Source of the DNA: Nocardiopsis alba DSM 43377
GTDB taxonomy: Bacteria; Actinomycetota; Actinomycetes; Streptosporangiales; Streptosporangiaceae
Direction of reading: 5' to 3'
Length of the DNA stretch: 64,000 nucleotides
Assembly: GCF_000341225.1 (NCBI RefSeq)
Contig: NZ_ANAC01000002.1
Location: forward strand, 62,001 to 126,000
Shown: piece after piece, positions 8,313 to 17,063 of the stretch
Position numbering within the stretch: position 1 is the first letter of the stretch
Layout: each line of letters opens with the position of its first letter
Position numbers and translations under genes: made by a program
Notes under the pieces: model-generated
Told to the model about the DNA's origin: nothing
The model's input: only the letters and a program-made list of their open reading frames with translations
Database searches by the model: none

Positions 8313-8591
8313 ATGAGCGCCAGCGTTCGCGTCCCCACCATCCTGCGCACCTACACCGGTGACGCCTCCGAGGTCAGCGCCGAGGGCTCCACCCTCGCCG
8401 AGATCCTCGACGACCTGGAGGCCAACCACCCGGGCATCCGCGCCCGCATCCTCGACGACAACGGCAAGGTACGCCGCTTCGTCAACGTCTACGTCGGCGA
8501 CGAGGACGTCCGTTTCGAGAAGGGCCTTCAGACGGAGGTCAAGGACGGTCAGCAGGTGTCGATCATCCCGGCCGTGGCCGGAGGCTGCTGA
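8313..8591 (+). CDS. ThiS/MoaD-family sulfur carrier protein (CysO/MetO-like) ending in GGC
   Basis: A 92-residue ubiquitin-fold sulfur carrier. Its sequence is close to mycobacterial CysO (VPTILRTYTG, RFVNVYVGDEDVRF, IIPAVAGG). Such carriers are activated at a C-terminal Gly-Gly to a thiocarboxylate that donates sulfur. Here the reading frame adds one residue, ending A-V-A-G-G-C-stop, so the diglycine is not terminal. A trimming peptidase, or use of a different chemistry, would be needed. It is 55 bp downstream of the PLP enzyme on the same strand and is therefore inside the SAM-riboswitch operon, where it would supply sulfide equivalents for homocysteine. No JAMM peptidase or activating E1 gene lies in the window. 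Confidence 0.88.
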   Translation: MSASVRVPTILRTYTGDASEVSAEGSTLAEILDDLEANHPGIRARILDDNGKVRRFVNVYVGDEDVRFEKGLQTEVKDGQQVSIIPAVAGGC

Positions 8592-8622
8592 GCCCGAGGT
8601 TCCACGCCTCGCATGAGCATGA

Positions 8623-8653
8623 GGGGCGGACGTCTCGCCGAGACGTCCGCCCC
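8623..8653 (+). terminator. Strong hairpin ending the metM-metO-like operon
   Basis: GGGGCGGACGTCT and AGACGTCCGCCCC form a perfect 13-bp stem with a 5-nt loop, followed by TTCGTCGT, 31 bp after the carrier stop codon. Confidence 0.85.
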
Positions 8654-8847
8654 TTCGTCGTGGGACCCGGCTCGTGAGGCCCGGGTGAATCGGGGGGTGC
8701 AGGAGGGTGCGGCCGGGGTCGCTCCTGGGTAGGAGGTCACGGAGCGGCCGATCCTCCCTGTTCGCCCACCGCTCAAAACGCCCGGAACGAGGCATGTTCC
8801 TCCAGGTGACGGGTGTTCCTCCGGCTGTGGAAATCGTGACCACATCG

Positions 8848-8874
8848 TTTGCACTCTCCATGGGCGAGTGCTAA
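8848..8874 (+). promoter_or_regulatory. CIRCE operator 1 overlapping the groEL promoter
   Basis: TTTGCACTC-N9-GAGTGCTAA matches the HrcA-binding CIRCE consensus at 17 of 18 positions. It overlaps a plausible promoter: -35 TTGCAC at 8849-8854, 17-bp spacer, -10 TAAAAA at 8872-8877. HrcA bound here would block RNA polymerase directly. Confidence 0.88.
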
Positions 8875-8882
8875 AAAGGTGA

Positions 8883-10670
<1,788 letters not shown>

Positions 10671-10716
10671 GAGGTCCGAACCTCCGAGGTCCGGATACGC
10701 GACCTCGCCCGCGACG

Positions 10717-10748
10717 ACCGGGCGGTCCCCTTCGGGGGTCCGCCCGGT
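10717..10748 (+). terminator. Terminator after groEL
   Basis: ACCGGGCGGTCCCC, loop TTCG, GGGGTCCGCCCGGT form a 14-bp stem with one mismatch, followed by TTCGCCTTTTCC. It also faces convergent zwf. Confidence 0.85.
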
Positions 10749-10779
10749 TTCGCCTTTTCCGGGGGCGCTCCCTCGCGGC

Positions 10780-12189
10780 TCAGTCGATGCCGTGCGGGCG
10801 GATCGCGTCGGCGGGCGGATGCCAGCCCGAGGACCCCGGAAGCTCCAGGGACGAGACGGGGCCGTAGGTGCCGCGCTCATAGGTCTCGGGCACGGACGTC
10901 AGGTCCACGATCGGGTCGACGATCCGCCACGACTCCTCCACCACGTCGAAGCGCACGAACCTTCCGGGGTCGCCCACCACGGCCCCGCGCAGCACGTTCT
11001 CGTAGGCCTCATGACCACGGCCGAGCCGTCGGCCGATGTCGGCGCCGATCGCGATCGGTACCGGGGAATCGCCCTCGGCGCCGGGGGCGTTCAGGGACGT
11101 CTCGATGGTCGCCCCCGACCAGGGCTCCAGCTGGAAGCGCACCAGGTCGGCGGGGCCCGGGTAGAGGTCGATCGGGGGCCGCGCGAACTCGACCACCACC
11201 TCCCAGGAGGTGAGCGGCAGGTGTTTGCCCGAACGCACGTAGAACGGCACCCCCGCCCACCGCGGGGCGTCCACCCACATGCGCAGCGCGAAGAAGGTCT
11301 CCGTGGTGGAACGCGGATCGACCCCCTCCACGTCGAGGTAGCCGTCGTAACGACCCCGCACCACGTCCTCGGGGGTCAGGGTGCGGGTGGCGCGCAGCAC
11401 CCGCAGTTTCTCGTCCTCGATCGCGGCCGGGTCGGTGGACAGCGGCGGTTCCATGGCCAGGAGGGCGAAGAGCTGCAACAGGTGGTTCTGGAAGACGTCC
11501 CGGATCGCCCCGGCCGCGTCGTAGAAGGAGCCCCGGTCCGCCACGCCGAAGTCCTCGGCCATGGTGATCTGCACGTTGTCGACGTGGGCGCGGGACCAGA
11601 GCGGTTCGAGCAGGCCGTTGCCGAAGCGGGTCAGCGGCAGGTTGCGCACCGACTCCTCGCCCAGGAAGTGGTCGACCAGGTAGAGACGCTCCTCGGGAAA
11701 GCAGGCGAGGAGCCCGTGCCGCAGTCGGCGGGCCGAGGCGAGGTCGTCTCCCAGGGGTTTCTCCACCACCAGGCGGGAATCGTGGGCGAGCCCGCTGTCG
11801 GCCAGGGCCCGCGCCACCTCGACGAACAGGGCGGGCGGCACCGCCAGGTAGTGCGCGGTGAACGAGACGCCCCGCAGGGCCTCGCCCAGTCGGGTGTAGG
11901 TCTCGTGATCGTCGAGGTCGCCCGAGACCAGGGTCAGCCGGCCGGCCAGGTCGTCGAAGACCGCCTCGTCGATCCGGCCGTCGAGGGCGGTGTCGTGTTC
12001 GATGATCGCCTCCCGGGCCCGACGCCGCAGGGTGTCGGTGTCCCAGCCGCTCCGGGCCACGCCCACGATCCGGGCGGGGGCCTCGCCCCGCTCCACCAGG
12101 TGGTAGAGGGCGGGCATGAGGTACTTCCGCGTCAGGTCTCCGGTGACCCCGAAGATCACCAGGGCGTCGGCGTCGGGTCCGGTCGTCAT
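10780..12189 (-). CDS. zwf: Divergent glucose-6-phosphate dehydrogenase
   Basis: Predicted entry enzyme of the pentose phosphate pathway, 469 residues. The Rossmann motif is GVTGDLTRKYLMPAL (residue 14 on) instead of the usual GASGDL, and V-V-E-K-P-L-G is near 141. The catalytic-histidine segment RDVFQNHLLQ has His236, and VPFYVRSGKHLP supplies the distal Lys. The signature R-I-D-H-Y-L-G-K reads YLVDHFLGEE, so the conserved substrate-phosphate-contacting Lys is Glu178. This could alter kinetics or substrate. GTG/ATG ambiguity is resolved by GGGGGGAGCACG directly before ATG 12189. No gnd or opcA is adjacent. Confidence 0.85.
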   Translation of the reverse strand: MTTGPDADALVIFGVTGDLTRKYLMPALYHLVERGEAPARIVGVARSGWDTDTLRRRAREAIIEHDTALDGRIDEAVFDDLAGRLTLVSGDLDDHETYTRLGEALRGVSFTAHYLAVPPALFVEVARALADSGLAHDSRLVVEKPLGDDLASARRLRHGLLACFPEERLYLVDHFLGEESVRNLPLTRFGNGLLEPLWSRAHVDNVQITMAEDFGVADRGSFYDAAGAIRDVFQNHLLQLFALLAMEPPLSTDPAAIEDEKLRVLRATRTLTPEDVVRGRYDGYLDVEGVDPRSTTETFFALRMWVDAPRWAGVPFYVRSGKHLPLTSWEVVVEFARPPIDLYPGPADLVRFQLEPWSGATIETSLNAPGAEGDSPVPIAIGADIGRRLGRGHEAYENVLRGAVVGDPGRFVRFDVVEESWRIVDPIVDLTSVPETYERGTYGPVSSLELPGSSGWHPPADAIRPHGID

Positions 12190-12313
12190 CGTGCTCCCCC
12201 CACTTCGCGGCGTCCCCGCTCGGTCGGGGCCGCCAAGGGCCGCATACCCGGGGAGAAGGGGGCGGGTGCCCAAGGGCGGGCCAAGAATTCCCGCCGAGCC
12301 CCGAACCTCGGTC

Positions 12314-12539
12314 GTGTTTTTTTGGATCATTCCGTGCTCGCGTGGCCGGGCTTCCTCTCGCGGCGCCGACGTCGCTCGGACAGCCGAACCCGGGCGGGCC
12401 CCCGCTGTGCGATCCTGCGGAGCCTGCGTAGCGGAGCACAGTAGGGGAACTCTCGCTCGTCGTCTGGCGAGAGATCGCCCGGCGGCCGCTCGCCACGGAT
12501 CGGCTCCGCCGATGCCCAACGAAAGCATCCAAAAAACAC
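12314..12539. repeat. 226-bp palindrome-bounded intergenic element (MITE-like candidate)
   Basis: The stretch between zwf and the Nudix gene is bounded by near-perfect terminal inverted repeats, GTGTTTTTTTGGAT at 12314-12327 and ATCCAAAAAACAC at 12527-12539, which are strikingly A/T-rich ends in a GC-rich genome. Inside are hairpins such as CTCTCGC/GCGAGAG and ATCGGC/GCCGAT. It encodes no convincing protein. The right end stops 3 bp before the Nudix stop codon, so it may also act as that gene's 3' end. 12190-12313 holds the zwf promoter region. Confidence 0.5.
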
Positions 12540-12542
12540 TCC

Positions 12543-13013
12543 CTAGAACGTGCCGAGCCGGTCCCGGACCGCGCCCGCCACCTGGGGGGACAGGTCGCTC
12601 CGGTCGTACTCCCGCATCGGGGCCCAGCGGAAGCCGGTGTGCTCTTCGGACAGTCGGATCGGGGCGCCGTCGTAGGGGGCGGAGAAGGCGAACCAGCGCT
12701 TGCGGTTCCCGCTCCGGGACACGTAGTCGAACCAGGAGACGAACGGATCCGGCCGCACGGGGGCGTCGGCCTGCCTGCCGATCTCCTCGTGGAGCTCCCG
12801 GGCCAGTCCCTCGAACAGGCCCTCACCCGGCTCCACGCCGCCGGAGGGGAGGTCCTCCCCGCCGGGGAAGGAGGTGTCGTCGGGACGACGGCGCAGCAGC
12901 AGGAACTCCCGCCCCTCGGCCCTGTGCAGGATCATCCCCACCGAGAAGCGCGTGATCCCCTCCGCGCGCGCCTGTTCCACCAGCCTCCGCGGGTCCACCG
13001 TCGTCTCCATCAT
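12543..13013 (-). CDS. Nudix hydrolase
   Basis: A 156-residue pyrophosphohydrolase of the Nudix superfamily. The complete Nudix box G-x5-E-x7-R-E-x2-E-E-x-G is seen as GGVEPGEGLFEGLARELHEEIG (described from about residue 58; catalytic Glu pair in RELHEE). The substrate cannot be read from sequence. The start could be either of two adjacent ATGs, at 13013 and 13010. It sits alone between the palindromic element and the SenR-type regulator on the same strand. Confidence 0.88.
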   Translation of the reverse strand: MMETTVDPRRLVEQARAEGITRFSVGMILHRAEGREFLLLRRRPDDTSFPGGEDLPSGGVEPGEGLFEGLARELHEEIGRQADAPVRPDPFVSWFDYVSRSGNRKRWFAFSAPYDGAPIRLSEEHTGFRWAPMREYDRSDLSPQVAGAVRDRLGTF

Positions 13014-13070
13014 GGGGCCGACGGTACAGGTGGGGGCGGTCGCCGGTCCGCGCGGGGCGCCGGCCGTCGT

Positions 13071-13694
13071 TCAGTCCAGCCTGATCAGGGACCGGTCGAC
13101 GGCCACCCGCACCGCGGCCGTCCGGGTCTCCACGCCGAGCTTGGCGTAGATCCGTTGCAGGTGCGTCTTGACCGTCGCCTCGGTGATGAACAGGCCCTCG
13201 GCGATCTCCCGGTTGCCCGCGCCCCGCGCCAGGAGGCGGAGGATCTCGGTCTCGCGCGGGGTCACCCCGGGCAGAGGGTCGCGTACCCGCCGGACCAGCC
13301 GGGCCGCCACGTGCGGGGACAGCACCGTCTCTCCGCGAGCCGCGGCCCGGACCGCCTCGAAGAGCCGGTCGGGAGGGCTGTCCTTCAACAGGTAGCCGGA
13401 GGCCCCCGCGTCCAGGGCGCGCATGATGTCGCCGTCGGTCTCGTAGGTGGTCAACACCAGTACTCGGGGCGGGCGCGGCAGCCTCAGGACGCGTTCGGTG
13501 ACCTCGACCCCGTCGGTGCCCCCGGCCAACCGCAGGTCCATCAGGACCACGTCCGGTTCGCGCAGCCCGATCAACCGCAGCGCGTCGGTGCCGTCGGCGG
13601 CCTCGCCGACGACCTCGATGTCCTCCTCGCCCTCGAACAGGGCGATCAGACCGGCGCGCACGATGGGGTGGTCGTCCACCAGGAACAGCTTCAC
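13071..13694 (-). CDS. senR: NarL/LuxR-family response regulator, SenR-like
   Basis: A 207-residue DNA-binding response regulator. The receiver domain carries acidic Asp7-Asp8, the phospho-acceptor Asp53 in VVLMDLRLAG and Lys in YLLKDSPP. The C-terminal LuxR helix-turn-helix reads LTPRETEILRLLARG-like with NREIAEGLFITEATVKTH. GTG 13694 overlaps the kinase stop codon in a GTGA arrangement, so the two are translationally coupled. Linkage to an HbpS/GlcG protein indicates a SenR orthologue that responds to haem or redox stress. Confidence 0.88.
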   Translation of the reverse strand: MKLFLVDDHPIVRAGLIALFEGEEDIEVVGEAADGTDALRLIGLREPDVVLMDLRLAGGTDGVEVTERVLRLPRPPRVLVLTTYETDGDIMRALDAGASGYLLKDSPPDRLFEAVRAAARGETVLSPHVAARLVRRVRDPLPGVTPRETEILRLLARGAGNREIAEGLFITEATVKTHLQRIYAKLGVETRTAAVRVAVDRSLIRLD

Positions 13695-14893
13695 TCGCCC
13701 TCCTCGACGGGAAGGGAGACCGACACCCCGGTACCCGCTCCGGGGGCGCTCTCCACGCTCAGGGATCCGCCCAGTTCCTCGACCCGCGCCCGGACGGCGG
13801 GCAGCCCGTAACCGCGCCCGGAGGTGGAGCGCGACGTCGAAGGATCGAAGCCGACCCCGTCGTCGCGCACGTCCAGGGTCACCCGGTCGCCGATGCCGGC
13901 CAGGGAGACCGCCACCCGCGAGGCCCCGGAGTGTTCGCGAACGTTGGCGAGCACCCCCTGGGCGATGCGCAGCAGGGCGGCGTTCACCGTGTCCGGAAGC
14001 CCGTCCAGGTCGCCGTCGCAGGTCAGGCCGGCCTCGATCCCGGTCTCCTCGGACAGGGAGCGGCACAGGTCGGCGAGCGCCTCGCGCAGCGTCGCGTGCT
14101 CCAGGGAGGCGGGGCCCTCGCCCTGGACGAAGGCGCGGGCCTCCGCCAGGTTGTGCTCCACCCCCTCGGTGGCCTGCCGGATCAGGGCCCGGGAACGGTC
14201 CGGGTCGCTCTCCCACGACAGATCGGCGGCGCGCAGCAGCATGCCGGTGCTGGAGAGCCCCTGCGCCACGGTGTCGTGGATCTCGCGTGCCAGGCGCTCG
14301 CGCTCCTCCAGGACACCGGTACGGCGGTGCGACTCGGCCAGGGCGTCGCGGGTCCGGAGCAGGTCGGCGATGATGCGTCTGCGCTGTTCGCTCTCGCGCT
14401 TGATGACCGTGACGGTACCGACCACCATCGCCGCCAACGTCACGGGGACGACGAAGACCGTGGGGTCGTCGACGTCGGTCAGGGCGACCCATCCGGCGGT
14501 GGTGGCCACGGCCAGCACCGCGGCGACCACCATCGCCGCCGGGGCGGGCAGCAGCCGCAGCGCCAGGAACAGCAGGGGGATGGCGGCGAAGCCGAACGAG
14601 GGCGCGATCCAGACGAGGGCGATCCAGCACACGAGCACACCGGTCAGCCAGCCGTAGAGGACCGCCCGGTGCGCGCGGCGCCACAACAGCAGGCCCACGG
14701 CGTACAGAAGGCCCACGACGAGGGCCAACTCCAGGGCGGCCACCGTCCGGTCGTCCAGTTCGTGCCTGATCAGCAGCCGGATCGCCGAGGCGATGAGCAG
14801 CGTGAAGAAGCCGATGTGCATGACCGCGTTGAGGAGCGGGCTGCCGACCCCGCCGTCCGAAGCTTTTCGTCCCACCGTTCCCATGGTGCCCAC
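13691..14893 (-). CDS. senS: Membrane histidine kinase, SenS-like
   Basis: A 400-residue sensor kinase with about five N-terminal membrane segments (residues 22-155), a short coiled linker, and a HisKA_3 dimerisation domain whose phospho-His is H206 in ERERLAREIHDTVAQGLS. The ATPase domain has VRDDGVGFD and G-Y-G-L-P-A-V. In Streptomyces reticuli, SenS is modulated by the secreted haem-binding protein HbpS. A GlcG/HbpS gene lies divergently 154 bp away here, so the same three-part system is inferred. Confidence 0.88.
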   Translation of the reverse strand: MGTMGTVGRKASDGGVGSPLLNAVMHIGFFTLLIASAIRLLIRHELDDRTVAALELALVVGLLYAVGLLLWRRAHRAVLYGWLTGVLVCWIALVWIAPSFGFAAIPLLFLALRLLPAPAAMVVAAVLAVATTAGWVALTDVDDPTVFVVPVTLAAMVVGTVTVIKRESEQRRRIIADLLRTRDALAESHRRTGVLEERERLAREIHDTVAQGLSSTGMLLRAADLSWESDPDRSRALIRQATEGVEHNLAEARAFVQGEGPASLEHATLREALADLCRSLSEETGIEAGLTCDGDLDGLPDTVNAALLRIAQGVLANVREHSGASRVAVSLAGIGDRVTLDVRDDGVGFDPSTSRSTSGRGYGLPAVRARVEELGGSLSVESAPGAGTGVSVSLPVEEGE

Positions 14894-14909
14894 CTACATC
14901 AGTATCGGT

Positions 14910-14927
14910 GTCATCCGATCGGATGAC
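14910..14927. promoter_or_regulatory. Perfect 18-bp palindrome, candidate SenR operator
   Basis: GTCATCCGATCGGATGAC is a perfect palindrome located 17 bp upstream of the senS start and 121 bp upstream of hbpS, in their divergent promoter region. Its size and symmetry suit a dimeric LuxR-type regulator, and its position suits autoregulation. Binding by SenR is inference. Confidence 0.6.
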
Positions 14928-15047
14928 GAGGAAGGTGGCCCGAACGGTGCGCGAGGTTCACTCGCTCACCCGATGGCGACCGGCCGATTCTCGACGAAGG
15001 TGGTGGATGTCGAAGACGAGATGTCCACGAAGGGAAAGTGATCGGAC

Positions 15048-15608
15048 ATGAAGCGCAACCACCTCATCGCCACCATGGCCGGAGCGGGTCTGGGTCTGGC
15101 CGTCGTCGGCGGCGTCGCCGCCACGACCTTCCTGCCTGAGGACGCCCCCGGCGGGCCCGCCCCGGCAGCGGCGGCGGTGGCCCCCCAGGCGGTGGCCGAC
15201 CACGAGGTCCTCAGCGCCGACGCCCTGCTCGCTGCGGGCGAGGCCGGTCTGGCCGAGGCCCAGGAGCAGGGCCAACAGGTCTCGATCGCCATCATGGACC
15301 GTTCGGGTTCGGTCCGGTTGGTGCTCAAGACCGACAACGCCGGTCCGCAGACGCAGGACTCCGCCGAACAGAAGGCCTTCACCGCGGTCTCCATGGGAAG
15401 TCCGACCAGCGAACTGGCGGAGAACGCCTCGGGTGACGGCCCCACCATCGCCGACATCCCCGGCACCCTCTTCCTGGCCGGTGGTGTGCCGGTGACCTCC
15501 GACGACGCTCCGATCGCGGGTATCGGCGTGGGCGGCGCGCCCTCCGGAGACATCGACGAGGAGATCGCCCAGGCCGCCCTGGAGGCCTTGGAGGACTACG
15601 AGGGCTGA
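15048..15608 (+). CDS. hbpS: Secreted haem-binding/redox sensor protein, HbpS-like (GlcG/HbpS family)
   Basis: A 186-residue exported protein. The signal sequence or anchor spans about residues 1-40 (MKRNH, then AGAGLGLAVVGGVAATT, then an Ala/Pro-rich linker). A GlcG/HbpS domain follows, with VSIAIMDRSGSVRLVLKTDNAG, SAEQKAFTAVSMGSPTSEL and FLAGGVPV...IAGIGVGGAPSG. In Streptomyces, HbpS binds haem and iron outside the cell and tunes the SenS kinase. Divergent senS-senR supports the same role here. ATG follows AAGGGAAAG. Confidence 0.88.
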   Translation: MKRNHLIATMAGAGLGLAVVGGVAATTFLPEDAPGGPAPAAAAVAPQAVADHEVLSADALLAAGEAGLAEAQEQGQQVSIAIMDRSGSVRLVLKTDNAGPQTQDSAEQKAFTAVSMGSPTSELAENASGDGPTIADIPGTLFLAGGVPVTSDDAPIAGIGVGGAPSGDIDEEIAQAALEALEDYEG

Positions 15609-15628
15609 CCGTCCCCCGAAACCCGTAC

Positions 15629-15656
15629 GCGCCGGTCCCCATGAGGGGGCCGGCGC
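15629..15656. terminator. Terminator after hbpS
   Basis: GCGCCGGTCCCC and GGGGGCCGGCGC pair around a 4-nt ATGA loop (about 12 bp with one mismatch), 20 bp after the hbpS stop. It can also serve the convergent gene that ends at 15715. Confidence 0.7.
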
Positions 15657-15714
15657 GGGTGCGTTCGGACCTGGGCGGGGCGGGCGAAGCCGCCGGAGAG
15701 GGCCCCGGTCGCCA

Positions 15715-16095
15715 TCACCGCGCGCGCGTGATGCGAAGGACCACCACGAGGGCGATGGTCCACACGATTCCGGCGACCGCGAGGGTGCCGAACACGGGGG
15801 CTCCGACCACGTGGGCCAGGCCGCCGAAGGCGAGGGCGGGGAGGGTGGCCCCGCCCAAGGAGAGGAGGGCCGCGGAGGCCCTCTCGACCACGGAGCCCGC
15901 CCGGGCGCTGCCCTCGAGGCTGCCCCAGGCGCCGTCCACGCCGATGCCGCCCTCGACTTTGTAGGCGACGGGGGTCTTGTCGAAGACCACGTCGGCCCGC
16001 TCGTTGGGAGACTCGTTCTCGAGACGGATCTCCGCGGCGTAGGTTGCGACCCGAGTGACCCGCTTCCGCGGGACCCTTCCCCGGGTATTTCCCAT
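15715..16095 (-). CDS. Small membrane protein of unknown function
   Basis: A 126-residue protein with a basic cytoplasmic start (MGNTRGRVPRKRV), a middle soluble section, and two predicted membrane helices: about residues 76-95 (LLSLGGATLPALAFGGLAHVV) and 98-121. It ends in RITRAR. No family was recognised. ATG 16095 is preceded by GGAGG with 8-nt spacing, which is better than the longer frame from 16170. Confidence 0.65.
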   Translation of the reverse strand: MGNTRGRVPRKRVTRVATYAAEIRLENESPNERADVVFDKTPVAYKVEGGIGVDGAWGSLEGSARAGSVVERASAALLSLGGATLPALAFGGLAHVVGAPVFGTLAVAGIVWTIALVVVLRITRAR

Positions 16096-16240
16096 GTGCC
16101 AGACCTCCAACGGTCGAGTTGTCAGGGGGGCGATGCCGTCCGACCCGGTGGAGCCCGTGTCGTACCGCACCCGGTGACGCCGTGGCGTCGAGTGACCACG
16201 TCATGAGATTATCATGTACGCAGTTTTTAGGCAGTCATTG

Positions 16241-16286
16241 GCATCATGAAAGATGCATTGACAGCATGCGTAGTCAGATTGATACA
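16241..16286 (+). promoter_or_regulatory. Near-consensus sigma-70 promoter with adjacent inverted repeat
   Basis: A perfect -35 TTGACA (16258-16263), a 17-bp spacer and -10-like GATACA (16281-16286) lie in an unusually A+T-rich island (16200-16300). Directly upstream is the dyad GCATC-N6-GATGC (16241-16256), a possible operator. The transcript would have a leader of about 270 nt before the ribbon-helix-helix gene. The remainder of 16287-16560 shows no gene that I can support. Confidence 0.55.
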
Positions 16287-16560
16287 CTCCTTCCTGACGG
16301 ATGAACGATGTGAAGAGACAGGGGGGACCTTGGCGCTCGGCGGTGACGGAACTCGGAGGAACCGGTTCTCCCGTGATCAAGGACCGATCACGTACACCGA
16401 CGCGACCCGTGGTCTCGGCACCCTCACCGCGATACCGAACGGCCCCCCTCCGTCGCCCGTGAGAACCCTCGGGCGGCGTCTCCCGGCTTCTCCGCGCGCG
16501 TGGATCTCCGCGGCATTCCGTTGAACGAACCCTGGTCGAGTCGGAGAAAGAGGATGTGTC

Positions 16561-16845
16561 ATGCCACCCAGGAGCACAGGAACCGAAGTCACGGAGATCT
16601 CTCAAAAGCCCGGTCGTTCGACCGGACGACGAGGAGGTGGACCTTCGACGCGGGTCACCGTCAATCTCACAGCTCGTTCGGCCAAGGCCCTGGAAGAGGC
16701 GGTCGCGGCCACCGGGGATACACAGACCGACGTGATCAACAGGGCTCTCCAGGTGTACGCCTACCTGGAGTCGGCCATGGCCGAGGGTGACCGTGTCTAC
16801 GTCGAGAACGAGAGCGGAGAGCGCGAGCGCCTGCGGTTCTTCTGA
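16561..16845 (+). CDS. Ribbon-helix-helix-like small protein
   Basis: A 94-residue protein. The N-terminal 30 residues are basic and disordered (ISQKPGRSTGRRGGG). Then comes a ribbon-helix-helix-like core TRVTVNLTARSAKALEEAVAATGDTQTDVINRALQVYAYLE, with an alternating beta strand and a helix pair, and a short acidic C terminus. RHH proteins are DNA-binding regulators or antitoxins. No toxin gene is adjacent. ATG 16561 follows AGAGGA. The strong upstream promoter and neighbouring inverted repeat suggest autoregulation. Confidence 0.75.
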   Translation: MPPRSTGTEVTEISQKPGRSTGRRGGGPSTRVTVNLTARSAKALEEAVAATGDTQTDVINRALQVYAYLESAMAEGDRVYVENESGERERLRFF

Positions 16846-17004
16846 TCCCGTCCTTCGTCGATGCCCGGTCCGAGACCTCACCTCGCCCGCGAGGGCGTGA
16901 CGGGCCCGCCCGACGGACCGCCGGGTCTCCTGTTCACCGTGAGCGTCGAGTGCCCACGAAGCGCTTCCGTGATCGGGTGCACCGTCTCCCATGTTCTATG
17001 AGAG

Positions 17005-17050
17005 CGACGATGGGCCTCGGAGGTTCGCGAGGATCCGGGGCCCATCGTCG
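17005..17050. terminator. Bidirectional terminator between the RHH gene and the methyltransferase
   Basis: CGACGATGGGCCTCGG and CCGGGGCCCATCGTCG form a stem of about 15 bp with a 14-nt loop, centred in the convergent gap. Nothing else was recognised in 16846-17063. Confidence 0.75.
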
Positions 17051-17063
17051 GTTCCCAAGGCGT

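Noticed and set aside
12327..12539. A 70-codon reading frame inside the palindromic element
   Set aside because: Arg-rich product built from hairpin sequence with no ribosome binding site; more likely a by-product of the element.
16246..16524. A 92-codon open frame in the A+T-rich island
   Set aside because: Starts inside the proposed promoter/dyad, has no ribosome binding site and shows no domain.
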